Shown here: positions 8,422 through 16,202 of the stretch, in pieces | Numbering within the stretch: the stretch's first letter is position 1 | Layout: every line of letters begins with the position of its first letter | DNA from: Anaerolineaceae bacterium | GTDB taxonomy: Bacteria; Chloroflexota; Anaerolineae; Aggregatilineales; Phototrophicaceae | Length of the DNA: 64,000 bases | Reading direction: 5' to 3' | Assembly: GCA_020634115.1 (NCBI GenBank) | Contig: JACKCH010000012.1 | Coordinates: 806,001 to 870,000 of the forward strand | Notes under the pieces: model-generated | Told to the model about the DNA's origin: nothing | The model's input: only the letters and a program-made list of their open reading frames with translations | Database searches by the model: none | Position numbers and translations under genes: made by a program

Positions 8422-8607
8422 TTAACGGTAAAATAATCCGGCAATGATGATAATCACCCCAATCACCATTAGGGCGATACGGGCATTCTCACGTCCGCCG
8501 AGAACAGATACCCACAATTTCGCCTTGCCCGAGCTGAAGTACCAATCTGCGTTTGAATAAGCCATTCCTGCCGTAAAAATACCAACCAAAATAAGGATAA
8601 TACCCAT
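8422..8607 (-). CDS. Small Imm17-like membrane protein, copy A
   Basis: 61 residues, two predicted membrane helices (ILILVGIFTAGMAYS and ALMVIGVIIIIAGLFY) with the intervening core NADWYFSSGKAKLWVSVLGG. It shares the DWYF-K-VS-LG-R pattern with the next gene (8224-8409), so the two are tandem paralogues transcribed together. AAAAGGAGCAATCCG before the ATG is a strong ribosome-binding site. Possible roles are membrane immunity or a generic small membrane protein; the sequence alone does not decide. Confidence 0.65.
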   Translation of the reverse strand: MGIILILVGIFTAGMAYSNADWYFSSGKAKLWVSVLGGRENARIALMVIGVIIIIAGLFYR

Positions 8608-8750
8608 CGGATTGCTCCTTTTGTCTCGTTTTGTGATGTCATGTTTATTGTAAGCTATTCACAAGCCAACAATCATTGAGAGTGAAAGCAAAGCATCAGC
8701 GGGATGGGTACAATAATGCTTTTTAAAAAATTGGCGCGGTAATCCATTTC

Positions 8751-8776
8751 GTGGGCGTGGCATACCGCGCCCCTAC
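8751..8776. repeat. REP-like hairpin, copy 2
   Basis: GTGGGCGTGG...CCGCGCCCCTAC, an imperfect palindrome just downstream of the dipeptidase gene. Read on the minus strand it starts GTAGGGGCGCGG and matches the outline of the copies at 2850 and 22062. Confidence 0.45.
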
Positions 8777-8797
8777 AAATTCCTCATTTTAGGGTGA

Positions 8798-9895
8798 TTA
8801 TGTTTTCCACGTTTTCCGCAGGACGCGCAGCCAGTTCTGGTGCGTGATTTTGCGCAGTTCGCCATCGCTGTAACCAGCTTTGCGCAGCGCCTCGACCAGC
8901 TTGGGTAGCCCGGCGACATCCTTCAATTCTTCCGAAACCCGCGTGCCGTCGAAGTCTGAGCCGAAACCCACGCGGTCAATCCCGACTTTTTCCACCAGAT
9001 AATCAATATGCCGCACCATCGTTTCCAGAGGGACATCGGTGCCGATCATGCCGTCCGCCCGCAGGAAAGAAACACCGAAGTTCAGCCCAACCATGCCGTC
9101 CGACTCTTTAATCGCGTCGAGTTGTTTGTCGGTCAGGTTGCGCGTGAGCGGGCATAGCACATGCACATTCGAGTGCGTCGCCACCAGCGGGGCATCGGAG
9201 ATTTTCGCCACATCCCAGAAACCGGCCTCGTTCAGGTGCGAGAGGTCAATCATAATGCCCAACTGGTTGCAGGCTTTGACTAGTTCCCGTCCGGCATTCG
9301 TCAGGCCACCGCCAATATCGGGCGTGTGCGGAAACACGAACGGCACGCCTTCTGCGAAAATCGTCGGCCTGCTCCATACAATCCCCAGCGAACGCAGCCC
9401 GGCCTGATACAGCACCTCTAGCGTCGTCAGATCGCGGTCAATCGGCTCCGCGCCTTCAAAATGCAGCACAGCGGCCAGCGTACCATTTTCGACACAGGCT
9501 TCAAATTCGTCTGCCGTCCGCACGACTTTCATTTGTCCGGCGGACATCGCTTCCAGGCGAAACAGCCCGGCGGTGAGGGTCAGCGCGGTTTTGAGGGCGT
9601 AATTGTATTTCAGAGGTTGATCCAGCGGCACACTATACCCGGTGGGCGTGGCGAAATCGGCAAAGCTGCGCGGCTTGGCTTTCTTGTTCTTTTTCTTCTG
9701 CTTGGCGGGGACATAAACCGCGAACATACCCCCGGCGAAGCCCCCATCCCTGGCACGCGGCAGGTCAAGATGCCCATCTTTCGTGCCGGTAAAAAATGTC
9801 TCCATCGGCTCTTCGCTGCGCCCCGGCAGCGCGAACCGCAGGAGCATATCATTGTGTCCGTCAATAACCGGAAACAGGTGATCCTGTGTCATCAT
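8798..9895 (-). CDS. Membrane-dipeptidase family (M19) protein
   Basis: 365-residue metallo-dipeptidase of the renal dipeptidase family (peptidase M19), which hydrolyses dipeptides with two zinc ions in a TIM barrel. Signature residues are the N-terminal VIDGHNDML (HxD zinc pair), a Glu in FEGAEPID that bridges the metals, GIMIDLSHLNEAG, LVATHSNVH and VGFGSDFDGT near the C-terminus. A lysine-rich stretch around residue 75 (KQKKKNKKAKPR) is an unusual insertion. No signal peptide is visible, so it is probably cytoplasmic. The start is the first ATG of a tandem ATGATG behind AAGGAATTTG. A one-gene unit, flanked by an unrelated hydrolase gene ending in its own terminator. Confidence 0.9.
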   Translation of the reverse strand: MMTQDHLFPVIDGHNDMLLRFALPGRSEEPMETFFTGTKDGHLDLPRARDGGFAGGMFAVYVPAKQKKKNKKAKPRSFADFATPTGYSVPLDQPLKYNYALKTALTLTAGLFRLEAMSAGQMKVVRTADEFEACVENGTLAAVLHFEGAEPIDRDLTTLEVLYQAGLRSLGIVWSRPTIFAEGVPFVFPHTPDIGGGLTNAGRELVKACNQLGIMIDLSHLNEAGFWDVAKISDAPLVATHSNVHVLCPLTRNLTDKQLDAIKESDGMVGLNFGVSFLRADGMIGTDVPLETMVRHIDYLVEKVGIDRVGFGSDFDGTRVSEELKDVAGLPKLVEALRKAGYSDGELRKITHQNWLRVLRKTWKT

Positions 9896-9935
9896 CAAAT
9901 TCCTTACTCTTCATTAGCATCCGCTGATTGTGCCA

Positions 9936-9968
9936 CAAAACAAGCGCCCCGGCGATAACCAGGGCGCT
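9936..9968 (-). terminator. Intrinsic terminator of the 9998-11527 gene
   Basis: On the minus strand AGCGCCC and GGGCGCT form a stem followed by TTGTTTTG. It lies 30 bp after the stop of the beta-lactamase-fold hydrolase gene. Confidence 0.7.
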
Positions 9969-9997
9969 GATATTCGAATTTCGTTGAGATGCGTTGG

Positions 9998-11527
9998 TTA
10001 CGGTAGCTTATCCAACCGTATTTCCCCATCCGGGAGCTGAATCACAAGGGCTACCGGATCATTTTCCACATCAAAAGTCACCAGGGTACCCGCCGCACCA
10101 TTGTTAATCACCAGATAGGCGTTCTCGCCGCCGATAGGGAATGGGACAATCTGAAAGGTCCAGTCGCCATATACCAGCCACAATGTCCCATCAGCGTGCC
10201 AGGCTACCTGCCATCCCCCTTCATAGTCGCCCATCAAGCGGGCGTCGGTTTCGGCGTCAAGCGTTGTCGCCGGTATCATCGTCCGCACCATCCCCAGTTG
10301 CACCAGGCTTGAATTGTAAAGGCTGCGGATTACTTCAGCGGCCTGCGGCTCCAGTCCATACAAGAGTTCACCAAAGCCATAGACCAGGGACTCATTCGAT
10401 AGCGCACCCACAGTGGAATTCGCAAACAGAATCAGCCCGACATTGGCATCCGGGAAAACCACCATCTGCGTGTAGTAGCCCGTCCAGCCACCATCATGAT
10501 AGCGCACCGGGATTCCCTGGTAATTCAGCGTGACCCAGCCCATCCCATAGGCCATGTCCGCAATCGGCAGTGGCACATCGTCGGGGAGCGGGACACCGGG
10601 TTTCCAGGTTTCCGCCAGCGACTCAGCACTGACGATCCGCCCGCCATCCGGGGTGACACCCCCATTCATCTGGGTAATCAGATAGCGCCCCATATCCTCA
10701 ACCGTAGACCAGATGCCCCCGGAAGGTGCGACGACCCCAATCGCCGGGTTAATTGTCCGCACCGGAGTCAGCGTGTCATCCGTCAGGGGGATGTCATACG
10801 GGTAGGCGAAGTTATCCCCTAGCTGGCTGGTATCGTCGGTGACAAGCGTACTCGTCATACCGACTGGGGCAAACAACCGTTCCTGGAGCAGCGCCGTATA
10901 AGCGGAGAGTGAGGGTTCCTGACCGGCAGCAGCGACAGCGGCATACCCCGCCAGCGCGTAGACCTCGTTGTTATAGGCATAATACTGGCGGAACTCCCCC
11001 GCCTGAGATTCTACAGCAACCGCAGCCAGCAAGTCACTGACCGACCATGCGCCCCAGTCGAAGCTGGGGAGGACATCCGATTCCAGACCAGTAGCCATGC
11101 CCATTAAGTCACGGACGGTGATCTGCGCCGTGAGCGCGGGGTCAACAGTGGCGAAGTCGGGCAGAATAGCCGTCACCGGGGTATCCCAGTCGAGCAGCCC
11201 CTCATCTACCAACTGCGCCACCAGCAGCGAAGTCATGGATTTGGTGGTTGAGCCGATGCGAAACCGGGTCGTGGTGGTGAAGGGTGCGCCGCTTTCGAGG
11301 TCGCGCACACCGAACCCCTGGGTGTAGACGATTTCACCGTCGGCGATGACGACGGCGGCCATACCGGGAATGTGATAATAATCCATTTCCGATTCGATCA
11401 GGGCAGAAAAGGCAGTGAGCAGGTTATCTGTCACCTGGGGGCTATCCTGAGCACCGACAGGGGCCAACGTAACTGCGAACACAACTGCGATCAGCAGTAT
11501 CAAACGATGAAAAGCATGGTTCTTCAA
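9998..11527 (-). CDS. Secreted serine hydrolase, beta-lactamase/class C fold
   Basis: Serine hydrolase of the beta-lactamase family (AmpC/D-aminopeptidase/esterase group), probably exported. A signal peptide is visible: KNH, then a hydrophobic stretch (LILLIAVVFAVTLAPVGA) before QDS. The catalytic SxxK is in FRIGSTTKSMTS, the second motif is the YNN of QYYAYNNEVYALAG, and GIWSTVEDMGRYL is a conserved strand-turn. The last about 130 residues form a beta-rich C-terminal domain. The start is a TTG at 11527 because GAGGAGAAG lies 6 nt upstream and it gives the expected signal peptide; a longer GTG-type start would add charged residues. Such proteins act on peptidoglycan peptides or esters; the substrate is unknown. 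Confidence 0.85.
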   Translation of the reverse strand: MKNHAFHRLILLIAVVFAVTLAPVGAQDSPQVTDNLLTAFSALIESEMDYYHIPGMAAVVIADGEIVYTQGFGVRDLESGAPFTTTTRFRIGSTTKSMTSLLVAQLVDEGLLDWDTPVTAILPDFATVDPALTAQITVRDLMGMATGLESDVLPSFDWGAWSVSDLLAAVAVESQAGEFRQYYAYNNEVYALAGYAAVAAAGQEPSLSAYTALLQERLFAPVGMTSTLVTDDTSQLGDNFAYPYDIPLTDDTLTPVRTINPAIGVVAPSGGIWSTVEDMGRYLITQMNGGVTPDGGRIVSAESLAETWKPGVPLPDDVPLPIADMAYGMGWVTLNYQGIPVRYHDGGWTGYYTQMVVFPDANVGLILFANSTVGALSNESLVYGFGELLYGLEPQAAEVIRSLYNSSLVQLGMVRTMIPATTLDAETDARLMGDYEGGWQVAWHADGTLWLVYGDWTFQIVPFPIGGENAYLVINNGAAGTLVTFDVENDPVALVIQLPDGEIRLDKLP

Positions 11528-12128
11528 AATAACTTCTCCTCTTCTATGAACCAAAACCAACGTTCACCACAAAATACGCACAATGGCAGGGTTAGGTAGC
11601 TGACCTTAGCCCATCACACTCGTCACAACCAAGGCTCATTCATGAGGATCATCAAACGATAGAATGGTTTTTCACGCAAAATTCATACAGAGGTATAGTA
11701 AATATTATCAAAATATTTGCAAGTCGAAATTGTCCCACATATAATTATGAAAGAAAATCTCATCACTTTACGATTGGGGAATCAGCAACTCAACTTTGGA
11801 GATGGCATGGCAGATGTGCAAAAATTCGCAAATCTTAACTAACCAAAATCAAACTTAGACTTAGAATTAGAATGGATGAAAAATCCACTATTTTGACGGG
11901 TCTAGGGTCAATCTTAGAAGCTTCAAAATGGAGATAGTGGGATAGTCGATTATCCCTCTTGGGGGAAACGTCTCGAATCGCGTAGTTCCTAAAGCTATCT
12001 GATGGCCTGAAAAATGTCGTCGAACCGTTTTTCCGGTTCACAGACTCCCATAGTGGATTTTTTACGGACGGTAGGCATAACAATATATATTTCATAATAT
12101 TGTTATTACATGAAAGGTGGGGTGAAAA
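11528..12128. other. AT-rich gene-free interval before the conflict island
   Basis: 601 bp, visibly more AT-rich than its surroundings. Contains a small hairpin (GAACCG...CGGTTC near 12015), runs of TTAGA-like repeats near 11850-11870, and a palindrome near 12090 annotated separately. Open frames here are short and lack ribosome-binding sites. It marks the left boundary of the accessory island and should carry the promoter of the HEAT gene. Confidence 0.6.
12078..12105. promoter_or_regulatory. Operator-like inverted repeat before the HEAT gene
   Basis: TAACAATAT and ATATTGTTA form a perfect 9-bp inverted repeat with a 10-bp spacer, 24 bp upstream of the HEAT-repeat gene start. The position suits a repressor operator or a promoter-proximal site. 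No regulator gene is recognisable beside it. Confidence 0.45.
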
Positions 12129-13481
12129 TTGAATTATCAACAACCGTCGCACTCGGCCCAGATTGCCAAACAACGTTTAGAGCAAAGTAAGCACATATCC
12201 GAAAACGAAACACTCGATTCTATTCGATCCCTGCTTCCAAGTGCAGATGCCATCACCCGTCTCAGGATCGTACAAGCGTTAGATAAACTCGGTACGAAGG
12301 CTGCTTTGGATATTCTGGTTACACTGCTCCCTGACGAAGACCAGGATGTTCAGCAAGCCCTTCGCGATATTTTTCTCCGGCGATTGCCTCGTTATACCAA
12401 GAAACTCCATTGGGCTGTTCTCAAGGGTGATCTGGCACAGAGAGTCGCTGCCTTGAACATCATCGCAACCGAACTTGGGCCACATCATGTCCCCATACTC
12501 GGAATCTGCCTTCGGGCAAAACAGCCGGAAATTATCCAGGAAATGGCCGCACAGATTCTCCAGGCGATCCAAACTCCGACGGCACAAGAGAAGGCCGCAA
12601 GCTGGCGACAGCGGCGATTTGAGGCAGAAGCCGAAACACGTTACAATCAGTATGTGCAGCAGCACGCGACCACCCCTCACTACGCGACACCGTTCATGTC
12701 TACCTGTGGTGAATACCAAGTTGTGAATCATCGGCAGGCATTTGCCAATCTCCTGAATCATGTCCGTGAAGGGAAATGGGGTGACCAGCAAAAAGCAGCA
12801 AAAGCAGTTCACCGCCTTATCCGCACCATTCAGGGAATTCCTTACGAAGATTACGTCGCGATTCGCCAGGATTTCATAGATGTGCTAGATGACTCTAATT
12901 ATGTGGTGCGCTGGGTAGCCGTTGAAGCGCTGGCTCGCCTGGGTGACACGCAAACCGTACCTGCATTACTGACTCGGTTACGAGACTCCGCCTGGACCGT
13001 AAGGGTTGCGGCGGTACGCGCCTTGATTGAAATCCAGGACGTGGCTGTAGTATCCCAATTAGTCGGGATGATTGGCGACGCCAACACCAACGTACAGGAA
13101 GCAGCAGTCGAAGCGATTGGTTTGTTGGGGACTGTGCAAGATGTCCCCCTCCTGGCTTCAGTTGTCGATAGCAATCTGGAAAGCATGGTGCGACTGGCCG
13201 CAATCGAAGCTATTCGACGGCTGCACGGGGAGGTTGGTGCAGCTACTTTGCTTAAAATGCTGGGGGATCCCAACCCAACTATACGCTGGCACTCGGCCAT
13301 GACACTGAGCGAGCTAGCCGACGAACATTATGTTCATGAGATCATTGACCACCTGGAGGATGATTCACGTCCACGATGGGAAGACAAGCGCGTATGTGAC
13401 TGGCTGATTGATGCGCTGAAGCGTATGGATCATCCGGATGCCAAGACCGCTATTAAACGATGGCAAAGCGCATCCGTTTAA
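12129..13481 (+). CDS. HEAT-repeat protein
   Basis: 450-residue alpha-solenoid protein. HEAT repeats of about 31 residues are clear from residue 255 to 390: VVRWVAVEALARLGDTQTV, TVRVAAVRALIEIQDVAVV, NVQEAAVEAIGLLGTVQDV and MVRLAAIEAIRRLHG. More degenerate repeats lie near the N-terminus (residues 30-150). Such solenoids bind proteins or peptides. The start is a TTG at 12129 behind GAAAGGTGGGGTGAAAA. It is the first gene of the plus-strand side of the island and is separated from the TIR-FGE gene by 173 bp without a visible terminator, so it may belong to the same unit as a sensor or scaffold. No enzymatic motif is present. Confidence 0.85.
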   Translation: MNYQQPSHSAQIAKQRLEQSKHISENETLDSIRSLLPSADAITRLRIVQALDKLGTKAALDILVTLLPDEDQDVQQALRDIFLRRLPRYTKKLHWAVLKGDLAQRVAALNIIATELGPHHVPILGICLRAKQPEIIQEMAAQILQAIQTPTAQEKAASWRQRRFEAEAETRYNQYVQQHATTPHYATPFMSTCGEYQVVNHRQAFANLLNHVREGKWGDQQKAAKAVHRLIRTIQGIPYEDYVAIRQDFIDVLDDSNYVVRWVAVEALARLGDTQTVPALLTRLRDSAWTVRVAAVRALIEIQDVAVVSQLVGMIGDANTNVQEAAVEAIGLLGTVQDVPLLASVVDSNLESMVRLAAIEAIRRLHGEVGAATLLKMLGDPNPTIRWHSAMTLSELADEHYVHEIIDHLEDDSRPRWEDKRVCDWLIDALKRMDHPDAKTAIKRWQSASV

Positions 13482-13654
13482 GTTTGCTTCTCACCGCTCA
13501 AGCAATAACTGTCCGTAAGCATTATGGCTTGTCGTATCAGCAGGCGTTCCGGAGATCCTAGTGGTTATGACTCCCAAAGAGATTGGAGAGAGGCTGTTTA
13601 TAGCAGCGACGCCTTTTGAATGGGCCGGCCAACCAGAATAAATGATAAAATATT

Positions 13655-15202
13655 ATGCGCATATTCGTAAGCTATGCACGAGTAGACAAGCCAACCTGTG
13701 TCCAGGTTGTTGAAAAATTAGACTTCCACGAGGTCTGGTATGATCAACGCTTATTCGCTGGTCAGAAATGGTGGAAGGAAATCCAAAACCGTCTGGAGTG
13801 GTGTGAAGGTTTCATCTATCTCATCTCGGCGGATTCTCTCGATTCTGAGTATTGCCGTCGAGAATTCGAAATCGCCTCGAACCAGAGCAAACACATCTTC
13901 CCAATCCTCATTGAACCGGATCTATCGCTCCCGGATATAATCAGCCACATTCAGTATCTTGATCTGAGCGATGGGCTGACTGACGAGAACGCTAACAAGC
14001 TGCTACTCGCTATTGACATCGCGGAACAGGTTGGCTGGCGGCAACCGGCCGTTTGCGCACAACCTCAACCTGTCATTCCACCAGACGACCACGAAGACAG
14101 CACCGTCAATCAGCTTATCAGCGAAGCAGCGCAGGCAATGGAAAAAGGTGAATATGAGCGCGCAATCGTATTGATTGATGGCATCCTGGCCCGAAACAGT
14201 CGTCCACGCTTTATTGATGTTGAGAAGCTCGCAGTCGAAGCCCGAGCCGCCCTGGAACGGCAGCAAATGCATGTCCAGATGGAACGGGAGTATTCCCAGA
14301 TCGTTGAGCTATGCCGCCTACCGGCTACACGCAGCGTCGGCATGGATGCGTTTACGGCTTTTCGCCTCAGCTACCCGACTTATGACCCGGAAAATCTGGG
14401 GAACATTCAGAGCAAACTGCGCGTACCAGAGACCAAGACACTGCTCACCATTGCCAATGAGAAAACACGTCGTATTCCACTGATGGAGTGGCGTGAGATA
14501 CCGGCAGGCAGAGTGCGCGTAAACGGAACGTCCGACGGGAAGGCAACCCGGCAGGTCAGCTCCTTCCTGATGGCGAAATACCCAGTGACTAACCGGCAGT
14601 ATATGGCATTTGTCAAAGCACCCAGTGGTTATGCTAACCCACGCTGGTGGGACTACAGCGAAGAGGCACGCTGGTGGCGGGCACATAATTCAGAGCCGCG
14701 TTCATCCAAGTATGAGGGGCATGACCGCCCGCGTGAGAACGTCAACTGGTTTGAGGCACGCGCTTTCTGCCTGTGGCTCGGCGATTACCTGAAACTCGAT
14801 CTTAACCTGCCGACTTTACAGCAGCGACAACGGGCGATCATGGGTGACGACGAAAGGATCTACCCCTGGGGTAATACTTTCGACCAAAACCGCTGCAACA
14901 CACGCGAGAACAGCCTTCTCATGACCACAGTTGTCAACCGCTATCCGAATGGCGAAAGCCCTTACGGGGTTGCTGATCTGGCTGGGAATGTCTGGGAATG
15001 GTGCGCGGATATCGTGACGGAAGAAGAACCCAAGCAGGATAACGCGACTGAAAGTACAATCACAAGGAAAGCACTCGTCCATGGGGGCGCATTCGTGAGT
15101 CCGTATGACCGCTGTCATGTCGCCACCTACTACCCGCTGCCGCAGCACACGGCCTTTGCGTCCATCGGGTTCCGGCTTGTATGTAACGGTCAGATCATCT
15201 GA
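13655..15202 (+). CDS. TIR domain - FGE/sulfatase-modifying-factor domain fusion
   Basis: 515 residues. Residues 1 to about 130 are a TIR domain: IFVSYARVDK, a VWYDQRLFAG loop, FIYLISADSLDSEYC, and a conserved Glu (E70, in YCRREFEIA) where NADase TIR domains have their catalytic residue. A helical linker with Glu/Arg-rich segments follows (150-250). Residues about 270-512 are a formylglycine-generating-enzyme (SUMF1) fold: EWREIPAG, FLMAKYPVTNRQY, VNWFEARAFCLWLG, DLAGNVWEWCAD, and GFRLV near the end. The FGE active-site segment has one Cys (GGAFVSPYDRC) where catalytic FGEs have a pair, so it is probably a binding domain. TIR suggests NAD depletion as the effector output. No ribosome-binding site is visible; a TAAAAT lies close to the ATG. 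Confidence 0.88.
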   Translation: MRIFVSYARVDKPTCVQVVEKLDFHEVWYDQRLFAGQKWWKEIQNRLEWCEGFIYLISADSLDSEYCRREFEIASNQSKHIFPILIEPDLSLPDIISHIQYLDLSDGLTDENANKLLLAIDIAEQVGWRQPAVCAQPQPVIPPDDHEDSTVNQLISEAAQAMEKGEYERAIVLIDGILARNSRPRFIDVEKLAVEARAALERQQMHVQMEREYSQIVELCRLPATRSVGMDAFTAFRLSYPTYDPENLGNIQSKLRVPETKTLLTIANEKTRRIPLMEWREIPAGRVRVNGTSDGKATRQVSSFLMAKYPVTNRQYMAFVKAPSGYANPRWWDYSEEARWWRAHNSEPRSSKYEGHDRPRENVNWFEARAFCLWLGDYLKLDLNLPTLQQRQRAIMGDDERIYPWGNTFDQNRCNTRENSLLMTTVVNRYPNGESPYGVADLAGNVWEWCADIVTEEEPKQDNATESTITRKALVHGGAFVSPYDRCHVATYYPLPQHTAFASIGFRLVCNGQII

Positions 15203-15296
15203 TCTTTTTACTGTTATTCTGATTTATGATACAAGGTATCCGAAAAAACCCTAAACAACCTGTTTAGCGCTGTTGACAGAGGGACGGGAGGGAATA

Positions 15297-15800
15297 ATGT
15301 CCGAAGATCATCGGGATGAGTCATCAGGTACTGAAATGAAGATTGACATCGGACAGATTTCCGCTGCCGGGAATGTCGTCATTGCTGGACGTGACGCCTA
15401 TGTGACCGGTTCGACACACGGTGACGGCAGTGAAAAACATATCCTAACTGTGGGTGGTGTGGAAGCCAGTGCGGAAGAAGCGCAGGAACTACGCCAGCTG
15501 CTTCATCAAATTGACGAAAAAATTGAAAATGCCAAACTTGACCCGGCGGCGCAGGATGCGGCCAGACATAATGCCTCCACACTCAAGGAGCAACTTTCAT
15601 CACAAGCCAAGCCCAATGAACATCTGCTGGTACAGGCAGCAGAAGCCCTGCTTAACTATGGCCCGGATATTGCGGGAGCCGTCGTCACCGTGCTGACAAC
15701 CCCGTTAGCCGGTCAGATTACCGCGTTCGCAGGCAAACGGGCGATGGAACTCTACCGCCGCCTTCGCACGTCAGGGACTGGCATATCACAGGAGGCATAA
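15297..15800 (+). CDS. Small conflict-system adaptor-like protein with NVVIAGRD motif
   Basis: 167 residues, not a recognised family. The N-terminus is acidic and soluble, then IGQISAAGNVVIAGRDAYV (residues 18-36), a short beta-like motif. The middle is a charged helical stretch (residues 55-105), and the C-terminus has a hydrophobic amphipathic segment (GAVVTVLTTPLAGQITAFAG). The NACHT protein at 16186-18576 has the closely related ENNVIIAGRDVYTT in its own N-terminal half, which suggests homotypic or linked function. The start ATG at 15297 is behind GGGAGGG with 4 nt spacing. It sits between the TIR-FGE gene and the receiver gene, the latter starting directly after its stop (TAAATG), so they are co-translated. 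Confidence 0.75.
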   Translation: MSEDHRDESSGTEMKIDIGQISAAGNVVIAGRDAYVTGSTHGDGSEKHILTVGGVEASAEEAQELRQLLHQIDEKIENAKLDPAAQDAARHNASTLKEQLSSQAKPNEHLLVQAAEALLNYGPDIAGAVVTVLTTPLAGQITAFAGKRAMELYRRLRTSGTGISQEA

Positions 15801-16202
15801 ATGAGCAGTTGGCTGCTGGTCGAAGATGAGCCAGACCTCTATGAGGTTCTGGTTCACCTGTCTGATATTTTTGCCACCGAAGTCATTGCCTATACAACGG
15901 CTGAGGATGCTTTATCCTGGTTGGAGACACTTCCACTGACACTTGATGGCAACCGTAACCGCGTGCCGATTTTTGGTCTAATAGACATCCGCCTACCTGG
16001 GCAGATTAATGGGATACAACTGGCGCGGCACTTACATAACCACCCACTCCTGAAAAACATGCCCGTTATACTCATGACTGCTTATCGCCTCTCGTGGAGA
16101 GAAGAAAAAGAGGCAATCCGATACAGCGGGGCACGGCGGCTTATCTACAAACCGCTGCCCTCATTTGCAGAGATGCGGCAGATCTTCAAGGAGCTGACTT
16201 AG
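15801..16202 (+). CDS. Stand-alone response regulator receiver domain
   Basis: 133-residue CheY-like receiver domain without output domain. The acidic pocket is EDE at residues 8-10, the phospho-acceptor is D62 in GLIDIRLPG, T93 is in LMTAY, and the conserved Lys is in IYKPLP (about 117). All five receiver signatures are present, so it should be phosphorylatable. The ATG follows the preceding stop without gap. Its last 17 bp overlap the 3' end of the convergent NACHT gene. A two-component receiver within a NACHT/TIR cluster could serve as a phosphorylation-gated switch, or as a docking module; no partner histidine kinase is adjacent (the nearest is at 58043). Confidence 0.88.
   Translation: MSSWLLVEDEPDLYEVLVHLSDIFATEVIAYTTAEDALSWLETLPLTLDGNRNRVPIFGLIDIRLPGQINGIQLARHLHNHPLLKNMPVILMTAYRLSWREEKEAIRYSGARRLIYKPLPSFAEMRQIFKELT

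Noticed and set aside
8224..8607. Polymorphic toxin/immunity locus
   Set aside because: Only Imm17-like proteins are seen; no toxin, Rhs/YD repeats or secretion genes nearby.
11835..12173. Minus-strand frame of 112 codons before the HEAT gene
   Set aside because: Overlaps the HEAT start and the palindrome, is of low complexity and lacks a ribosome-binding site.
13568..13642. 24-codon ORF before the TIR-FGE gene (MTPKEIGERLF)
   Set aside because: No ribosome-binding site and too short to support without homology.
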